Source: Maratus speciosus
Taxonomy: Eukaryota > Arthropoda > Arachnida > Araneae > Salticidae
DNA length: 64,000 bases
Direction of reading: 5' to 3'
Assembly: GCA_963932465.1 (NCBI GenBank)
Contig: OZ010799.1
Location: forward strand, 159,708,761-159,772,760
A program made the translations under genes and the position numbers. Every line of letters starts with the position of its first letter. Position 1 is the first letter of the stretch. The notes beneath the pieces were generated by a model, which ran no database searches, was not told the DNA's origin, and saw only the letters and a list, made by a program, of their open reading frames with translations. Positions 11,789 through 27,100 of the stretch are shown here, one piece after another.

Positions 11789-11859
11789 TTCCATGCCGGG
11801 GCTCGAACCCGGTCTATCAGTATAGGGTATTGACGTTCTACCGACAAAACCACAAGGAA
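11789..11859 (-). ncRNA. tRNA-like variant with changed T loop and lost T5 terminator
   Basis: The core folds as the others do, with a GGGGCTCGAACC form of the box B strand. The plus-strand GAGAAATATT just before it reduces the minus-strand trailer to TTTCTC, so the T5 terminator is broken. The same double variant occurs in the copies near 28,106 and 34,307, so it spread with the blocks. Confidence 0.6.
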
Positions 11860-14800
11860 CGATACCCAGCCTGGAACTTTTCACTATTACAGGTTGGCAA
11901 GGCAAGAAACGCAACACAAGATGGAATATTTTCCATGAGCCACGGACATGGGTCAAACGCAGACACTTAATTTAATCCAGCATCGATTGAATCTATATTA
12001 ATATTTGGACATTTTTCCAGAGAGAAACATTCGCCTTGCATACAATATTTTAAATGAAAATCAAATTTCAAATTAATATACTTAAAAGGCGCAAAGGCCA
12101 ACCTACTGAAAAAGATTCCATGCCGGGACTCGAACGCGGTCTATCAGTATAGGGTATTGACGTTCTACCGACAAAACCACAAGGAACGATACCCAGCCTG
12201 GAACTTTTCACTATTACAGGTTGGCAAGGCAAGTAACGCAACACAAGATGGAACATTTTCCATGAGCCACGGACATGGGGCAAACGCAGACACTTAATTA
12301 AATCCAGCATCGATTGAATCTATATTAATATTTGGACATTTATCCAGAGAGAAACATTCGCCTTGCATACAATATTTTAAATGATAATCAAATTTCAAAT
12401 TAATATACTTAAAAGGCGCAAAGGCCAACCTAGTGAAAAAGATTCCATGCCGGGACTCGAACCCGGTCTATCGGTATAGGGTATTGATGTTCTACCGACA
12501 AAACCACAAGGAACGATACCCAGCCTGGAACTTTTCACTATTACAGGTTGGCAAGGCAAGAAACGCAACACAAGATGGAATATTTTCCATGAGCCACCGA
12601 CATGGGGCAAACGCAGACACTTAATTAAATCCAGCATCGATTGAATCTATATTAATATTTGGACATTTTTCCAGAGAGAAACATTCGCCTTGCATACAAT
12701 ATTTTAAATGAAAATCAAATTTCAAATTAATATACTTAAAAGGCGCAAAGGCCAACCTAGTGAAAAAGATTCCATGCCGGGATTCGAACCCGGTCTATCA
12801 GTATAGGGTATTGACGTTCTACCGACAAAACCACAAGGAACGATACCCAGCCTGGAACTTTTCACTATTACAGGTTGGCAAAGCAACAAACGCAGCACAA
12901 GATGGAATATTTTCCGTGAGCCACCGACATGGGGCAAACACAGACACTTAATTAAATCCAACATCGATTGAACCTATATTAATATTTGGAAATTTTTCCA
13001 GAGAGAAACATTCGCCTTGCATACAATATTTCAAATGAAAATCAAATTTCAAATTATTACTTAAAATGCGCAAAGGCCAACCTAGTGAAAAAGATTCCAT
13101 GCCGGGACTCGAACCCGGTCTATCAGTATAGGGTATTGACGTTCTACCGACAAAACCACAAGGAACGATACCCAGCCTGGAACTTTTCACTATTACAGGT
13201 TGGCAAGGCAAGAAACGCAACACAAGATGGAATATTTTCCATGAGCCACCGACATGGGGCAAACGCAGACACTTAATTAAATACAGCATCGATTGAATCT
13301 ATATTAATATTTGGAAATTTTTCCAGAGAGAAACATTCGCCTTGCATACAATATTTCAAATGAATATCAAATTTCAAATTATTACTTAAAATGCGCAAAG
13401 GCCAACCTAGTGAAAAAGATTCCATGCCGGGACTCGAACCCGGTCTATCAGTATAGGGTATTGACGTTCTACCGACAAAACCACAAGGAACGATACCCAG
13501 CCTGGAACTTTTCACTATTACAGGTTGGCAAGGCTACAAACGCAGCACCAGATGGAATATTTTCCGTGAGCCACCGACATGAGGCAAACACAGACACTTA
13601 ATTAAATCCAACATCGATTGAACCTGTATTAATATTTGGACATTTTTCCAGACAGAAACATTCGCTTTGCATACAATATTTCAAATGAAAATCAAATTTC
13701 AAATTATTACTTAAAATGCGCAAAGGCCAACCTAGTGAAAAATATTCCATGCCGGGACTCGAACCCGGTCTATCAGTATAGGGTATTGACGTTCTACCGA
13801 CAAAACCACAAGGAACGATACCCAGCCTGGAACTTTTCACTATTACAGGTTGGCAAGGCAAGAAACGCAACACAAGATGGAATATTTTCCATGAGCCACC
13901 GACATGGGGCAAACGCAGACACTTAATTAAATCCAGCATCGATTGAATATATATTAAAATTTGGACATTTTTCCAGAGAGAAACATTCGCCTTGCATACA
14001 ATATTTTAAATGAAAATCAAATTTCAAATTAATATACTTAAAAGGCGCAAAGGCCAACCTAGTGAAAAAGATTCCATGCCGGGACTCGAACCCGGTATAT
14101 CAGTATAGGGTATTGACGTTCTACCGACAAAACCACAAGGAACGATACCCAGCCTGGAACTTTTCACTATTACAGGTTGGCAAGGCAAGAAACGCAACAC
14201 AAGATGGAATATTTTCCATGAGCCACGGACATGGGTCAAACGCAGACACTTAATTTAATCCAGCATCGATTGAATCTATATTAATATTTGGACATTTTTC
14301 CAGAGAGAAACATTCGCCTTGCATACAATATTTTAAATGAAAATCAAATTTCAAATTAATATACTTAAAAGGCGCAAAGCCCAACCTAGTGAAAAAGATT
14401 CCATGCCGGGACTCGAACCCGGTCTGTCAGTATAGGGTATTGACGTTCTACCGACAAAACCACAAGGAACGATACCCAGCCTGGAACTTTTCACTATTAC
14501 AGGTTGGCAAGGCAAGTAACGCAACACAAGATGGAACATTTTCCATGAGCCACGGACATGGGGCAAACGCAGACACTTAATTAAATCCAGCATCGATTGA
14601 ATCTATATTAATATTTGGACATTTATCCAGAGAGAAACATTCGCCTTGCATACAATATTTTAAATGAAAATCAAATTTCAAATTAATATACTTAAAAGGC
14701 GCAAAGGCCAACCTAGTGAAAAAGATTCCATGCCGGGACTCGAACCCGGTCTATCAGTATAGGGTATTGATGTTCTACCGACAAAACCACAAGGAAGGAT

Positions 14801-16401
14801 ACCCAGCCTGGAACTTTTCACTATTACAGGTTGGCAAGGCAAGAAACGCAACACAAGATGGAATATTTTCCATGAGCCACCGACATGGGGCAAACGCAGA
14901 CACTTAATTAAATCCAGCATCGATTGAATCTATATTAATATTTGGACATTTTTCCAGAGAGAAACATTCGCCTTGCATACAATATTTTAAATGAAAATCA
15001 AATTTCAAATTAATATACTTAAAAGGCGCAAAGGCCAACCTAGTGAAAAAGATTCCATGCCGGGATTCGAACCCGGTCTATCAGTATAGGGTATTGACGT
15101 ACTACCGACAAAACCACAAGGAACGATACCCAGCCTGGAACTTTTCACTATTACAGGTTGGCAAGGCAACAAACGCAGCACAAGATGGAATATTTTCCGT
15201 GAGCCACCGACATGGGGCAAACACAGACACTTAATTAAATCCAACATCGATTGAACCTATATTAATATTTGGAAATTTTTCCAGAGAGAAACATTCGCCT
15301 TGCATACAATATTTCAAATGAAAATCAAATTTCAAATTATTACTTAAAATGCGCAAAGGCCAACCTAGTGAAAAATATTCCATGCCGGGACTCGAACCCG
15401 GTCTATCAGTATAGGGTATTGACGTTCTACCGACAAAACCACAAGGAACGATACCCAGCCTGGAACTTTTCACTATTACAGGTTGGCAAGGCAAGAAACG
15501 CAACACAAGATGGAATATTTTCCATGAGCCACCGACATGGGGCAAACGCAGACACTTAATTAAATCCAGCATCGATCGAATCTATATTAATATTTGGACA
15601 TTTTTCCAGATAGAAACATTCGCCTTGCATACAATATTTTAAATGAAAATCAAATTTCAAATTAATATACTTAAAAGGCGCAAAGGCCAACCTAGTGAAA
15701 AAGATTCCATGCCGGGACTCGAACCCGGTCTATCAGTATAGGGTATTGATGTTCTACCGACAAAACCACAAGGAACGATACCCAGCCTGGAACTTTTCAC
15801 TATTACAGGTTGGCAAGGCAAGAAACGCAACACAAGATGGAATATTTTCCATGAGCCACCGACATGGGGCAAACGCAGACACTTAATTAAATCCAGCATC
15901 GATTGAATCTATATTAATATTTGGACATTTTTCCAGAGAGAAACATTCGCATTGCATACAATATTTTAAATGAAAATCAAATTTCAAATTAATATACTTA
16001 AAAGGCGCAAAGGCCAACCTAGTGATAAAGATTCCATGCCGGGATTCGAACCCGGTCTATCAGTATAGGGTATTGACGTTCTACCGACAAAACCACAAGG
16101 AACGATACCCAGCCTGGAACTTTTCACTATTACAGGTTGGCAAGGCAACAAACGCAGCACAAGATGGAATATTTTCCGTGAGCCACCGACATGGGGCAAA
16201 CACAGACACTTAATTAAATCCAACATCGATTGAACCTATATTAATATTTGGAAATTTTTCCAGAGAGAAACATTCGCCTTGCATACAATATTTCAAATGA
16301 AAATCAAATTTCAAATTATTACTTAAAATGCGCAAAGGCCAACCTAGTGAAAAATATTCCATGCCGGGACTCGAACCCGGTCTATCAGTATAGGGTATTG
16401 A

Positions 16402-19400
16402 CGTTCTACCGACAAAACCACAAGGAACGATACCCAGTCTGGAACTTTTCACTATTACAGGTTGGCAAGGCAAGAAACGCAACACAAGATGGAATATTTT
16501 CCATGAGCCACCGACATGGGGCAAACGCAGACACTTAATTAAATCCAGCATCGATTGAATCTATATTAATATTTGGACATTTTTCCAGAGAGAAACATTC
16601 GCCTTGCATACAATATTTTAAATGAAAATCAAATTTCAAATTAATATACTTAAAAGGCGCAAAGGCCAACCTAGTGAAAAAGATTCCATGCCGGGACTCG
16701 AACCCGGTCTATCAGTAGAAGGGTATTGATGTTCTACCGACAAAACCACAAGGATCGATACCCAGCCTGGAACTTTTCACTATTACAGGTTGGCAAGGCA
16801 AGAAACGCAACACAAGATGGAATATTTTCCATGAGCCACCGACATGGGGCAAACGCAGACACTTAATTAAATCCAGCATCGATTGAATCTATATTTGGAC
16901 ATTTTTCCAGAGAGAAACATTCGCCTTGCATACAATATTTTAAATGAAAATCAAATTTCAAATTAATATACTTAAAAGGCGCAAAGGCCAACCTACTGAA
17001 AAAGATTCCATGCCGGGACTCGAACCCGGTCTATCAGTATAGGGTATTGACGTTCTATCGACAAAACCACAAGGAACGATACCCAGCCTGGAACTTTTCA
17101 CTATTACAGGTTGGCAAGGCAAGTAACGCAACACAAGATGGAACATTTTCCATGAGCCACGGACATGGGGCAAACGCAGACACTTAATTAAATCCAGCAT
17201 CGATTGAATCTATATTAATATTTGGACATTTATCCAGAGAGAAACATTCGCCTTGCATACAATATTTTAAATGAAAATCAAATATCAAATTATTATACTT
17301 AAAAGGCGCAAAGGCCAACCTAGTGAAAAAGATTCCATGCCGGGACTCGAACCCGGTCTATCAGTATAGGGTATTGATGTTCTACCGACAAAACCACAAG
17401 GAACGATACCCAGCCTGGAACTTTTCACTATTACAGGTTGGCAAGGCAAGAAACGCAACACAAGATGGAATATTTTCCATGAGCCACCGACATGGGGCAA
17501 ACGCAGACACTTAATTAAATCCAGCATCGATTGAATCTATATTAATATTTCGACATTTTTCCAGAGAGAAACATTCGCCTTGCATACAATATTTTAAATG
17601 AAAATCAAATTTCAAATTAATATACTTAAAAGGCGCAAAGGCCAACCTAGTGAAAAAGATTCCACGCCGGGACTCGAACCCGGTCTATCAGTATAGGGTA
17701 TTGAAGTTCTACCGACAAAAACACAAGGAACGATACCCAGCCTGGTAATTTTCACTATTAAGGTTGGCAAGGCAAGAAACGCAACACAAGATGGAATATT
17801 TTCCATGAGCCACCGACATGGGGCAAACGCAGACACTTAATTAAATCCAGCATCGATTGAATCTATATTAATATTTGGACATTTTTCCAGAGAGAAACAT
17901 TCGCCTTGCATACAATATTTTAAATGAAAATCAAATTTCAAATTAATATACTTAAAAGGCGCAAAGGCCAACCTAGTGAAAAAGATTCCATGCCGGGACT
18001 CGAACCCGGTCTATCAGTATAGGGTATTGATGTTCTACCGACAAAACCACAAGGAACGATACCCAGCCTGGAACTTTTCACTATTACAGGTTGGCAAGGC
18101 AAGAAACGCAACACAAGATGGAATATTTTCCATGAGCCACCGACATGGGGCAAACGCAGACACTTAATTAAATCCAGCATCGATTGAATCTATATTAATA
18201 TTTGGACATTTTTCCAGAGAGAAACATTCGCCTTGCATACAATATTTTAAATGAAAATCAAATTTCAAATTAATATACTTAAAAGGCGCAAAGGCCAACC
18301 TAGTGAAAAAGATTCCATGCCGGGACTCGAACCCGGTATATCAGTATAGGGTATTGACGTTCTACCGACAAAACCACAAGGAACGATACCCAGCCTGGAA
18401 CTTTTCACTATTACAGGTTGGCAAGGCAAGAAACGCAACACAAGATGGAATATTTTCCATGAGCCACGGACATGGGTCAAACGCAGACACTTAATTTAAT
18501 CCAGCATCGATTGAATCTATGTTAATATTTGGACATTTTTCCAGAGAGAAACATTCGCCTTGCATACAATATTTTAAATGAAAATCAAATTTCAAATTAA
18601 TATACTTAAAAGGCGCAAAGGCCAACCTACTGAAAAAGATTCCATGCCGGGACTCGAACCCGGTCTATCAGTATAGGGTATTGACGTTCTACCGACAAAA
18701 CCACAAGGAACGATACCCAGCCTGGAACTTTTCACTATTACAGGTTGGCAAGGCAAGTAACGCAACACAAGATGGAACATTTTCCATGAGCCACGGACAT
18801 GGGGCAAACGCAGACACTTAATTAAATCCAGCATCGATTGAATCTATATTAATATTTGGACATTTATCCAGAGAGAAACATTCGCCTTGCATACAATATT
18901 TTAAATGAAAATCAAATTTCAAATTAATATACTTAAAAGGCGCAAAGGCCAACCTAGTGAAAAAGATTCCATGCCGGGACTCGAACCCGGTCTATCAGTA
19001 TAGGGTATTGATGTTCTACCGACAAAACCACAAGGAAGGATACCCAGCCTGGAACTTTTCACTATTACAGGTTGGCAAGGCAAGAAACGCAACACAAGAT
19101 GGAATATTTTCCATGAGCCACCGACATGGGGCAAACGCAGACACTTAATTAAATCCAGCATCGATTGAATCTATATTAATATTTGGACATTTTTCCAGAG
19201 AGAAACATTCGCCTTGCATACAATATTTTAAATGAAAATCAAATTTCAAAATAATATACTTAAAAGGCGCAAAGGCCAACCTAGTGAAAAAGATTCCATG
19301 CCGGGATTCGAACCCGGTCTATCAGTATAGGGTATTGACGTACTACCGACAAAACCACAAGGAACGATACCCAGCCTGGAACTTTTCACTATTACAGGTT

Positions 19401-20950
19401 GGCAAGGCAACAAACGCAGCACAAGATGGAATATTTTCCGTGAGCCACCGACATGGGGCAAACACAGACACTTAATTAAATCCAACATCGATTGAACCTA
19501 TATTAATATTTGGAAATTTTTCCAGAGAGAAACATTCGCCTTGCATACAATATTTCAAATGAAAATCAAATTTCAAATTATTACTTAAAATGCGCAAAGG
19601 CCAACCTAGTGAAAAATATTCCATGCCGGGACTCGAACCCGGTCTATCAGTATAGGGTATTGACGTTCTACCGACAAAACCACAAGGAACGATACCCAGC
19701 CTGGAACTTTTCACTATTACAGGTTGGCAAGGCAAGAAACGCAACACAAGATGGAATATTTTCCATGAGCCACCGACATGGGGCAAACGCAGACACTTAA
19801 TTAAATCCAGCATCGATTGAATCTATATTAATATTTGGACATTTTTCCAGAGAGAAACATTCGCCTTGCATACAATATTTTAAATGAAAATCAAATTTCA
19901 AATTAATATACTTAAAAGGCGCAAAGGCCAACCTAGTGAAAAAGATTCCATGCCGGGACTCGAACCCGGTCTATCAGTATAGGGTATTGATGTTCTACCG
20001 ACAAAACCACAAGGAACGATACCCAGCCTGGAACTTTTCACTATTACAGGTTGGCAAGGCAAGAAACGCAATACAAGATGGAATATTTTCCATGAGCCAC
20101 CGACATGGGGCAAACGCAGACACTTAATTAAATCCAGCATCGATTGAATCTATATTAATATTTGGACATTTTTCCAGAGAGAAACATTCGCATTGCATAC
20201 AATATTTTAAATGAAAATCAAATTTCAAATTAATATACTTAAAAGGCGCAAAGGCCAACCTACTGAAAAAGATTCCATGCCGGGACTCGAACCCGGTCTA
20301 TCAGTATAGGGTATTGACGTTCTATCGACAAAACCACAAGGAACGATACCCAGCCTGGAACTTTTCACTATTACAGGTTGGCAAGGCAAGTAACGCAACA
20401 CAAGATGGAACATTTTCCATGAGCCACGGACATGGGGCAAACGCAGACACTTAATTAAATCCAGCATCGATTGAATCTATATTAATATTTGGACATTTAT
20501 CCAGAGAGAAACATTCGCCTTGCATACAATATTTTAAATGAAAATCAAATTTCAAATTAATATACTTAAAAGGCGCAAAGGCCAACCTAGTGAAAAAGAT
20601 TCCATGCCGGGACTCGAACCCGGTCTATCAGTATAGGGTATTGATGTTCTACCGACAAAACCACAAGGAACGATACCCAGCCTGGAACTTTTCACTATTA
20701 CAGGTTGGCAAGGCAAGAAACGCAACACAAGATGGAATATTTTCCATGAGCCATCGACATGGGGCAAACGCAGACACTTAATTAAATCCAGCATCGATTG
20801 AATCTATATTAATATTTGGACATTTTTCCAGAGAGAAACATTCGCCTTGCATACAATATTTTAAATGAAAATCAAATTTCAAATTAATATACTTAAAAGG
20901 CGCAAAGGCCAACCTAGTGAAAAAGATTCCATGCCGGGACTCGAACCCGG
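16402..20950. repeat. Higher-order block H3, copy 1 (partner about 43,814-48,362)
   Basis: Same unit order as 43,814-48,362 at offset 27,412, sharing CCCAGTCTGG (16,436/43,848), the GTAGAAGGG insertion, TATCAAATTATTATAC, TGGTAATTTTC and CTATGTTAATATT markers. It overlaps the end of H2, so the 16.4-18.8 kb interval exists three times in the window. Near 20,950-21,060 one unit is missing relative to the partner and the offset becomes 27,739. Confidence 0.7.
16684..16755 (-). ncRNA. tRNA-like variant with an extra base in the anticodon region
   Basis: The plus strand reads CAGTAGAAGGGTATTGATG, one base longer than the usual CAGTATAGGGTATTGATG, and the acceptor start is changed (AAGGATCG). The same unit also has a 6-bp deletion in its tail (CTATATTTGG near 16,890). 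Identical copies lie near 39,202 and 44,096, making it a good marker of block duplication. Confidence 0.65.
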
Positions 20951-21059
20951 TATATCAGTATAGGGTATTGACGTTCTACCGACAAAACCACAAGGAACGA
21001 TACCCAGCCTGGAACTTTTCACTATTACAGGTTGGCAAGGCAAGAAACGCAACACAAGA

Positions 21060-24000
21060 TGGAACATTTTCCATGAGCCACGGACATGGGGCAAACGCAG
21101 ACACTTAATTAAATCCAGCATCGATTGAATCTATATTAATATTTGGACATTTATCCAGAGAGAAACATTCGCCTTGCATACAATATTTTAAATGAAAATC
21201 AAATTTCAAATTAATATACTTAAAAGGCGCAAAGGCCAACCTAGTGAAAAAGATTCCATGCCGGGACTCGAACCCGGTCTATCAGTATAGGGTATTGATG
21301 TTCTACCGACAAAACCACAAGGAACGATACCCAGCCTGGAACTTTTCACTATTACAGGTTGGAAAGGCAAGAAACGCAACACAAGATGGAATATTTTCCA
21401 TGAGCCACCGACATGGGGCAAACGCAGACACTTAATTAAATCCAGCATCGATTGAATCTATATTAAAATTTGGACATTTTTCCAGAGAGAAACATTCGCC
21501 TTGCATACAATATTTTAAATGAAAATCAAATTTCAAATTAATATACTTAAAAGGCGCAAAGGCCAACCTAGTGAAAAAGATTCCTTGCCGGGACTCGAAC
21601 CCGGTATATCAGTATAGGGTATTGACGTTCTACCGACAAAACCACAAGGAACGATACCCAGCCTGGAACTTTTCACTATTACAGGTTGGCAAGGCAAGAA
21701 ACGCAACACAAGATGGAATATTTTCCATGAGCCACGGACATGGGTCAAACGCAGACACTTAATTTAATCCAGCATCGATTGAATCTATATTAATATTTGG
21801 ACATTTTTCCAGAGAGAAACATTCGCTTTGCATACAATATTTCAAATGAAAATCAAATTTCAAATTATTACTTAAAATGCGCAAAGGCCAACCTAGTGAA
21901 AAATATTCCATGCCGGGACTCGAACCCGGTCTATCAGTATAGGGTATTGACGTTCTACCGACAAAACCACAAGGAACGATACCCAGCCTGGAACTTTTCA
22001 CTATTACAGGTTGGCAAGGCAAGAAACGCAACACAAGATGGAATATTTTCCATGAGCCACCGACATGGGGCAAACGCAGACACTTAATTAAATCCAGCAT
22101 CGATTGAATCTATATTAATATTTGGACATTTATCCAGAGAGAAACATTCGCCTTGCATACAATATTTTAAATGAAAATCAAATTTCAAATTAATATACTT
22201 AAAAGGCGCAAAGGCCAACCTAGTGAAAAAGATTCCATGCCGGGACTCGAACCCGGTCTATCAGTATAGGGTATTGATGTTCTACCGACAAAACCACAAG
22301 GAACGATACCCAGCCTGGAACTTTTCACTATTACAGGTTGGCAAGGCAAGAAACGCAACACAAGATGGAATATTTTCCATGAGCCACCGACATGGGGCAA
22401 ACGCAGACACTTAATTAAATCCAGCATCGATTGAATCTATATTAATATTTGGACATTTTTCCAGAGAGAAACATTCGCCTTGCATACAATATTTTAAATG
22501 AAAATCAAATTTCAAATTAATATACTTAAAAGGCGCAAAGGCCAACCTAGTGAAAAAGATTCCATGCCGGGATTCGAACCCGGTCTATCAGTATAGGGTA
22601 TTGACGTTCTACCGACAAAACCACAAAGAACGATACCCAGCCTGGAACTTTTCATTATTACAGGTTGGCAAGGAAACAAATGCAGCACAAGATGGAATAT
22701 TTTCCGTGAGCCACCGACATGGGGCAAACACAGACACTTTATTAAATACAACATCGATTGAACCTATATTAATATTTGGAAATTTTTCCAGAGAGAAACA
22801 TTCGCCTTGCATACAATATTTCAAATGAAAATAAAATTTCAAATTATTACTTAAAATGCGCAAAGGCCAACCTAGTGAAAAAGATTCCATGCCGGGAGTC
22901 GAACCCGGTCTATCAGTATAGGGTATTGACGTTCTACCGACAAAACCACAAGGAACGATACCCAGCCTGGAACTTTTCACTATTACAGGTTGGCAAGGCA
23001 AGAAACGCAACACAAGATGGAATATTTTCCATGAGCCACGGACATGGGTCAAACGCAGACACTTAATTTAATCCAGCATCGATTGAATCTATATTAATAT
23101 TTGGACATTTTTCCAGAGAGAAACATTCGCCTTGCATACAATATTTTAAATGAAAATCAAATTTCAAATTAATATACTTAAAAGGCGCAAAGGCCAACCT
23201 AGTGAAAAAGATTCCATGCCGGGACTCGAACCCGGTCTATCAGTATAGGGTATTGATGTTCTACCGACAAAACCACAAGGAACGATACCCAGCCTGGAAC
23301 TTTTCACTATTACAGGTTGGCAAGGCAAGAAACGCAACGCAAGATGGAATATTTTCCATGAGCCACCAACATGGGGCAAACGCAGACACTTAATTAAATC
23401 CAGCATCGATTGAATCTATATTAATATTTGGACATTTTTCCAGAGAGAAACATTCGCCTTGCATACAATATTTTAAATGGAAATCAAATTTCAAATTAAT
23501 ATACGTAAAAGGCGCAAATGCCAACCTAGTGAAAAAGATTCCATACCGGGATTCGAACCCGGTCTATCAGTATAGGGTATTGACGTTCTACCGAAAAAAC
23601 CACAAGGAACGATACTCAGCCTGGAACTTTTCACTATCACAGGTTGGCAAGGAGGGAAACGCAACACAAGATGGAATATTTTCCATGAGCCACCGACATG
23701 GGGCAAACGCAGACACTTAATTAAATCCAGCATCGATTGAATCTATATTAATATTTTGAAATTTTTCCAGAGAGAAACATTCGCCTTGCATACAATATTT
23801 CAAATGAAAATCAAATTTCAAATTAATATACTTAAAAGGCGCAAAGGCCAACCTAGTGAAAAAGATTCCATGCCGGGACTCGAACCCGGTCTATCAGTAT
23901 AGGGTATTGACGTTCTACCGACAAAACCACAAGGAACGATACCCAGCCTGGAACTTTTCACTATTACAGGTTGGCAAGGCAACAAACGCAGCACAAGATG

Positions 24001-24193
24001 GAATATTTTTCGTGAGCCACCGACATGGGGCAAACACAGACACTTAATTAAATCCAACATCGATTGAACATATATTAATATTTGGAAATTTTTCCAGAGA
24101 GAAACATTCGCCTTGCATACAATATTTCAAATGAAAATCAAATTTCAAATTATTACTTAAAAAGCGCAAAGGCCAACCTAGTGAAAAAGATTC
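21060..24193. repeat. Higher-order block H3b, copy 1 (partner about 48,799-51,932)
   Basis: Unit order matches 48,799-51,932 at offset 27,739, one unit more than the 27,412 offset of the preceding block. Shared markers include ATAAAATTTC, GGGAGTCGAACC, ATACGTAAAAGG and GGAGGGAAACG. The copies diverge where this one reads TTCCACGCC and the partner TTCCATGCC. Confidence 0.7.
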
Positions 24194-27100
24194 CACGCCG
24201 GGACTCGAACCCGGTCTATCAGTATAGGGTATTGAAGTTCTACCGACAAAAACACAAGGAACGATACCCAGCCTGGAACTTTTCACTATTACAGGTTGGC
24301 AAGGCAAGAAACGCAACACAAGATGGAATATTTACCATGAGCCACCGACATGGGGCAAACGCAGACACTTAATTAAATCCAGCATCGATTGAATCTATAT
24401 TAATATTTGGACATTTTTCCAGAGAGAAACATTCGCCTTGCATACAATATTTTAAATGAAAATCAAATTTCAAATTAATATACTTAAAAGGCGCAAAGGC
24501 CAACCTAGTGAAAAAGATTCCATGCCGGGATTCGAACCCGGTCTATCAGTATAGGGTATTGACGTTCTACCGACAAAACCACAAGGAACGATACCCAGCC
24601 TGGAACTTTTCACTATTACAGGTTGGCAAGGCAAGTAACGCAACACAAGATGGAACATTTTCCATGAGCCACGGACATGGGGCAAACGCAGACACTTAAT
24701 TAAATCCAGCATCGATTGAATCTATATTAATATTTGGACATTTATCCAGAGAGAAACATTCGCCTTGCATACAATATTTTAAATGAAAATCAAATTTCAA
24801 ATTAATATACTTAAAAGGCGCAAAGGCCAACCTAGTGAAAAAGATTCCATGCCGGGACTCGAACCCGGTCTATCAGTATAGGGTATTGATGTTCTACCGA
24901 CAAAACCACAAGGAACGATACCCAGCCTGGAACTTTTCACTATTACAGGTTGGCAAGGCAAGAAACGCAACACAAGATGGAATATTTTCCATGAGCCACG
25001 GACATGGGGCAAACGCAGACACTTAATTAAATCCAGCATCGATTGAATCTATATTAATATTTGGACATTTTTCCAGAGAGAAACATTCGCCTTGCATACA
25101 ATATTTTAAATGAAAATCAAATTTCAAATTAATATACTTAAAAGGCGCAAAGGCCAACCTAGTGAAAAAGATTCCATGCCGGGACTCGAACCCGGTCTAT
25201 CAGTATAGGGTATTGATGTTCTACCGACAAAACCACAAGGAACGATACCCAGCCTGGAACTTTTCACTATTACAGGTTGGCAAGGCAAGAAACGCAACAC
25301 AAGATGGAATATTTTCCATGAGCCACCGACATAGGGCAAACGCAGACACTTAATTAAATCCAGCATCGATTGAATCTATATTAATATTTGGAAATTTTTC
25401 CAGAGAGAAACATTCGCCTTGCATACAATATTTTAAATGAAAATCAAATTTCAAATTAATATACTTAAAAGGCGCAAAGGCCAACCTAGTGAAAAAGATT
25501 CCATGCCGGGATTCGAACCCGGTCTATCAGTATAGGGTATTGACGTTCTACCGACAAAACCACAAGGAACGATACCCAGCCTGGAACTTTTCACTATTAC
25601 AGGTTGGCAAGGCAACAAACGCAGCACAAGATGGAATATTTTCCGTGAGCCACCGACATGGGGCAAACACAGACACTTAATTAAATCCAACATCGATTGA
25701 ACCTATATTAATATTTGGAAATTTTTCCAGAGAGAAACATTCGCCTTGCATACAATATTTCAAATGAAAATCAAATTTCAAATTATTACTTAAAATGCGC
25801 AAAAGCCAACCTAGTGAAAAATATTCCATGCCGGGACTCGAACCCGGTCTATCAGTATAGGGTATTGACGTTCTACCGACAAAACCACAAGGAACGATAC
25901 CCAGCCTGGAACTTTTCACTATTACAGGTTGGCAAGGCAAGAAACGCAACACAAGATGGAATATTTTCCATGAGCCACCGACATGGGGCAAACGCAGACA
26001 CTTAATTAAATCCAGCATCGATTGAATCTATATTAATATTTGGACATTTTTCCAGAGAGAAACATTCGCCTTGCATACAATATTTTAAATGAAAATCAAA
26101 TTTCAAATTAATATACTTAAAAGGCGCAAAGGCCAACCTAGTGAAAAAGATTCCATGCCGGGACTCGAACCCGGTCTATCAGTATAGGGTATTGATGTTC
26201 TACCGACAAAACCACAAGGAACGATACCAGCCTGGAACTTTTCACTATTACAGGTTGGCAAGGCAAGAAACGCAACACAAGATGGAATATTTTCCATGAG
26301 CCACCGACATGGGGCAAACGCAGACACTTAATTAAATCCAGCATCGATTGAATCTATATTAATATTTGGACATTTTTCCAGAGAGAAAAATTCGCCTTGC
26401 ATACAATATTTTAAATGAAAATCAAATTTCAAATTAATATACTTAAAAGGCGCAAAGGCCAACCTAGTGAAAAAGATTCCATGCCGGGATTCGAACCCGG
26501 TCTATCAGTATAGGGTATTGACGTTCTACCGACAAAACCACAAGGAACGATACCCAGCCTGGAACTTTTCACTATTACAGGTTGGCAAGGCAACAAACGC
26601 AGCACAAGATGGAATATTTTCCGTGAGCCACCGACATGGGGCAAACTCAGACACTTAATTAAATCCAACATCGATTGAACCTATATTAATATTTGGAAAT
26701 TTTTCCAGAGAGAAACATTCGCCTTGCATACAATATTTCAAATGAAAATCAAATTTCAAATTATTACTTAAAATGCGCAAAGGCCAACCTAGTGAAAAAT
26801 ATTCCATGCCGGGACTCGAACCCGGTCTATCAGTATAGGGTATTGACGTTCTACCGACAAAACCACAAGGAACGATACCCAGCCTGGAACTTTTCACTAT
26901 TACAGGTTGGCAAGGCAAGAAACGCAACACAAGATGGAATATTTTCCATGAGCCACCGACATGGGGCAAACGCAGACACTTAATTAAATCCAGCATCGAT
27001 TGAATCTATATTAATATTTGGACATTTTTCCAGAGAGAAACATTCGCCTTGCATACAATATTTTAAATGAAAATCAAATTTCAAATTAATATACTTAAAA

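Larger units (their letters stand above)
10089..18784. repeat. Higher-order block H2, copy 1 (partner 32,607-41,302)
   Basis: About 27 units in the same order as 32,607-41,302 at a constant offset of 22,518 bp, including rare markers: G at 11,157 and 12,136 in the T stem, GATAAAG at 16,025, and the GTAGAAGGG insertion at 16,716. Small patches differ, notably near 10,953, 11,590 and 16,990, consistent with gene conversion or later mutation. Limits are approximate. Confidence 0.75.
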
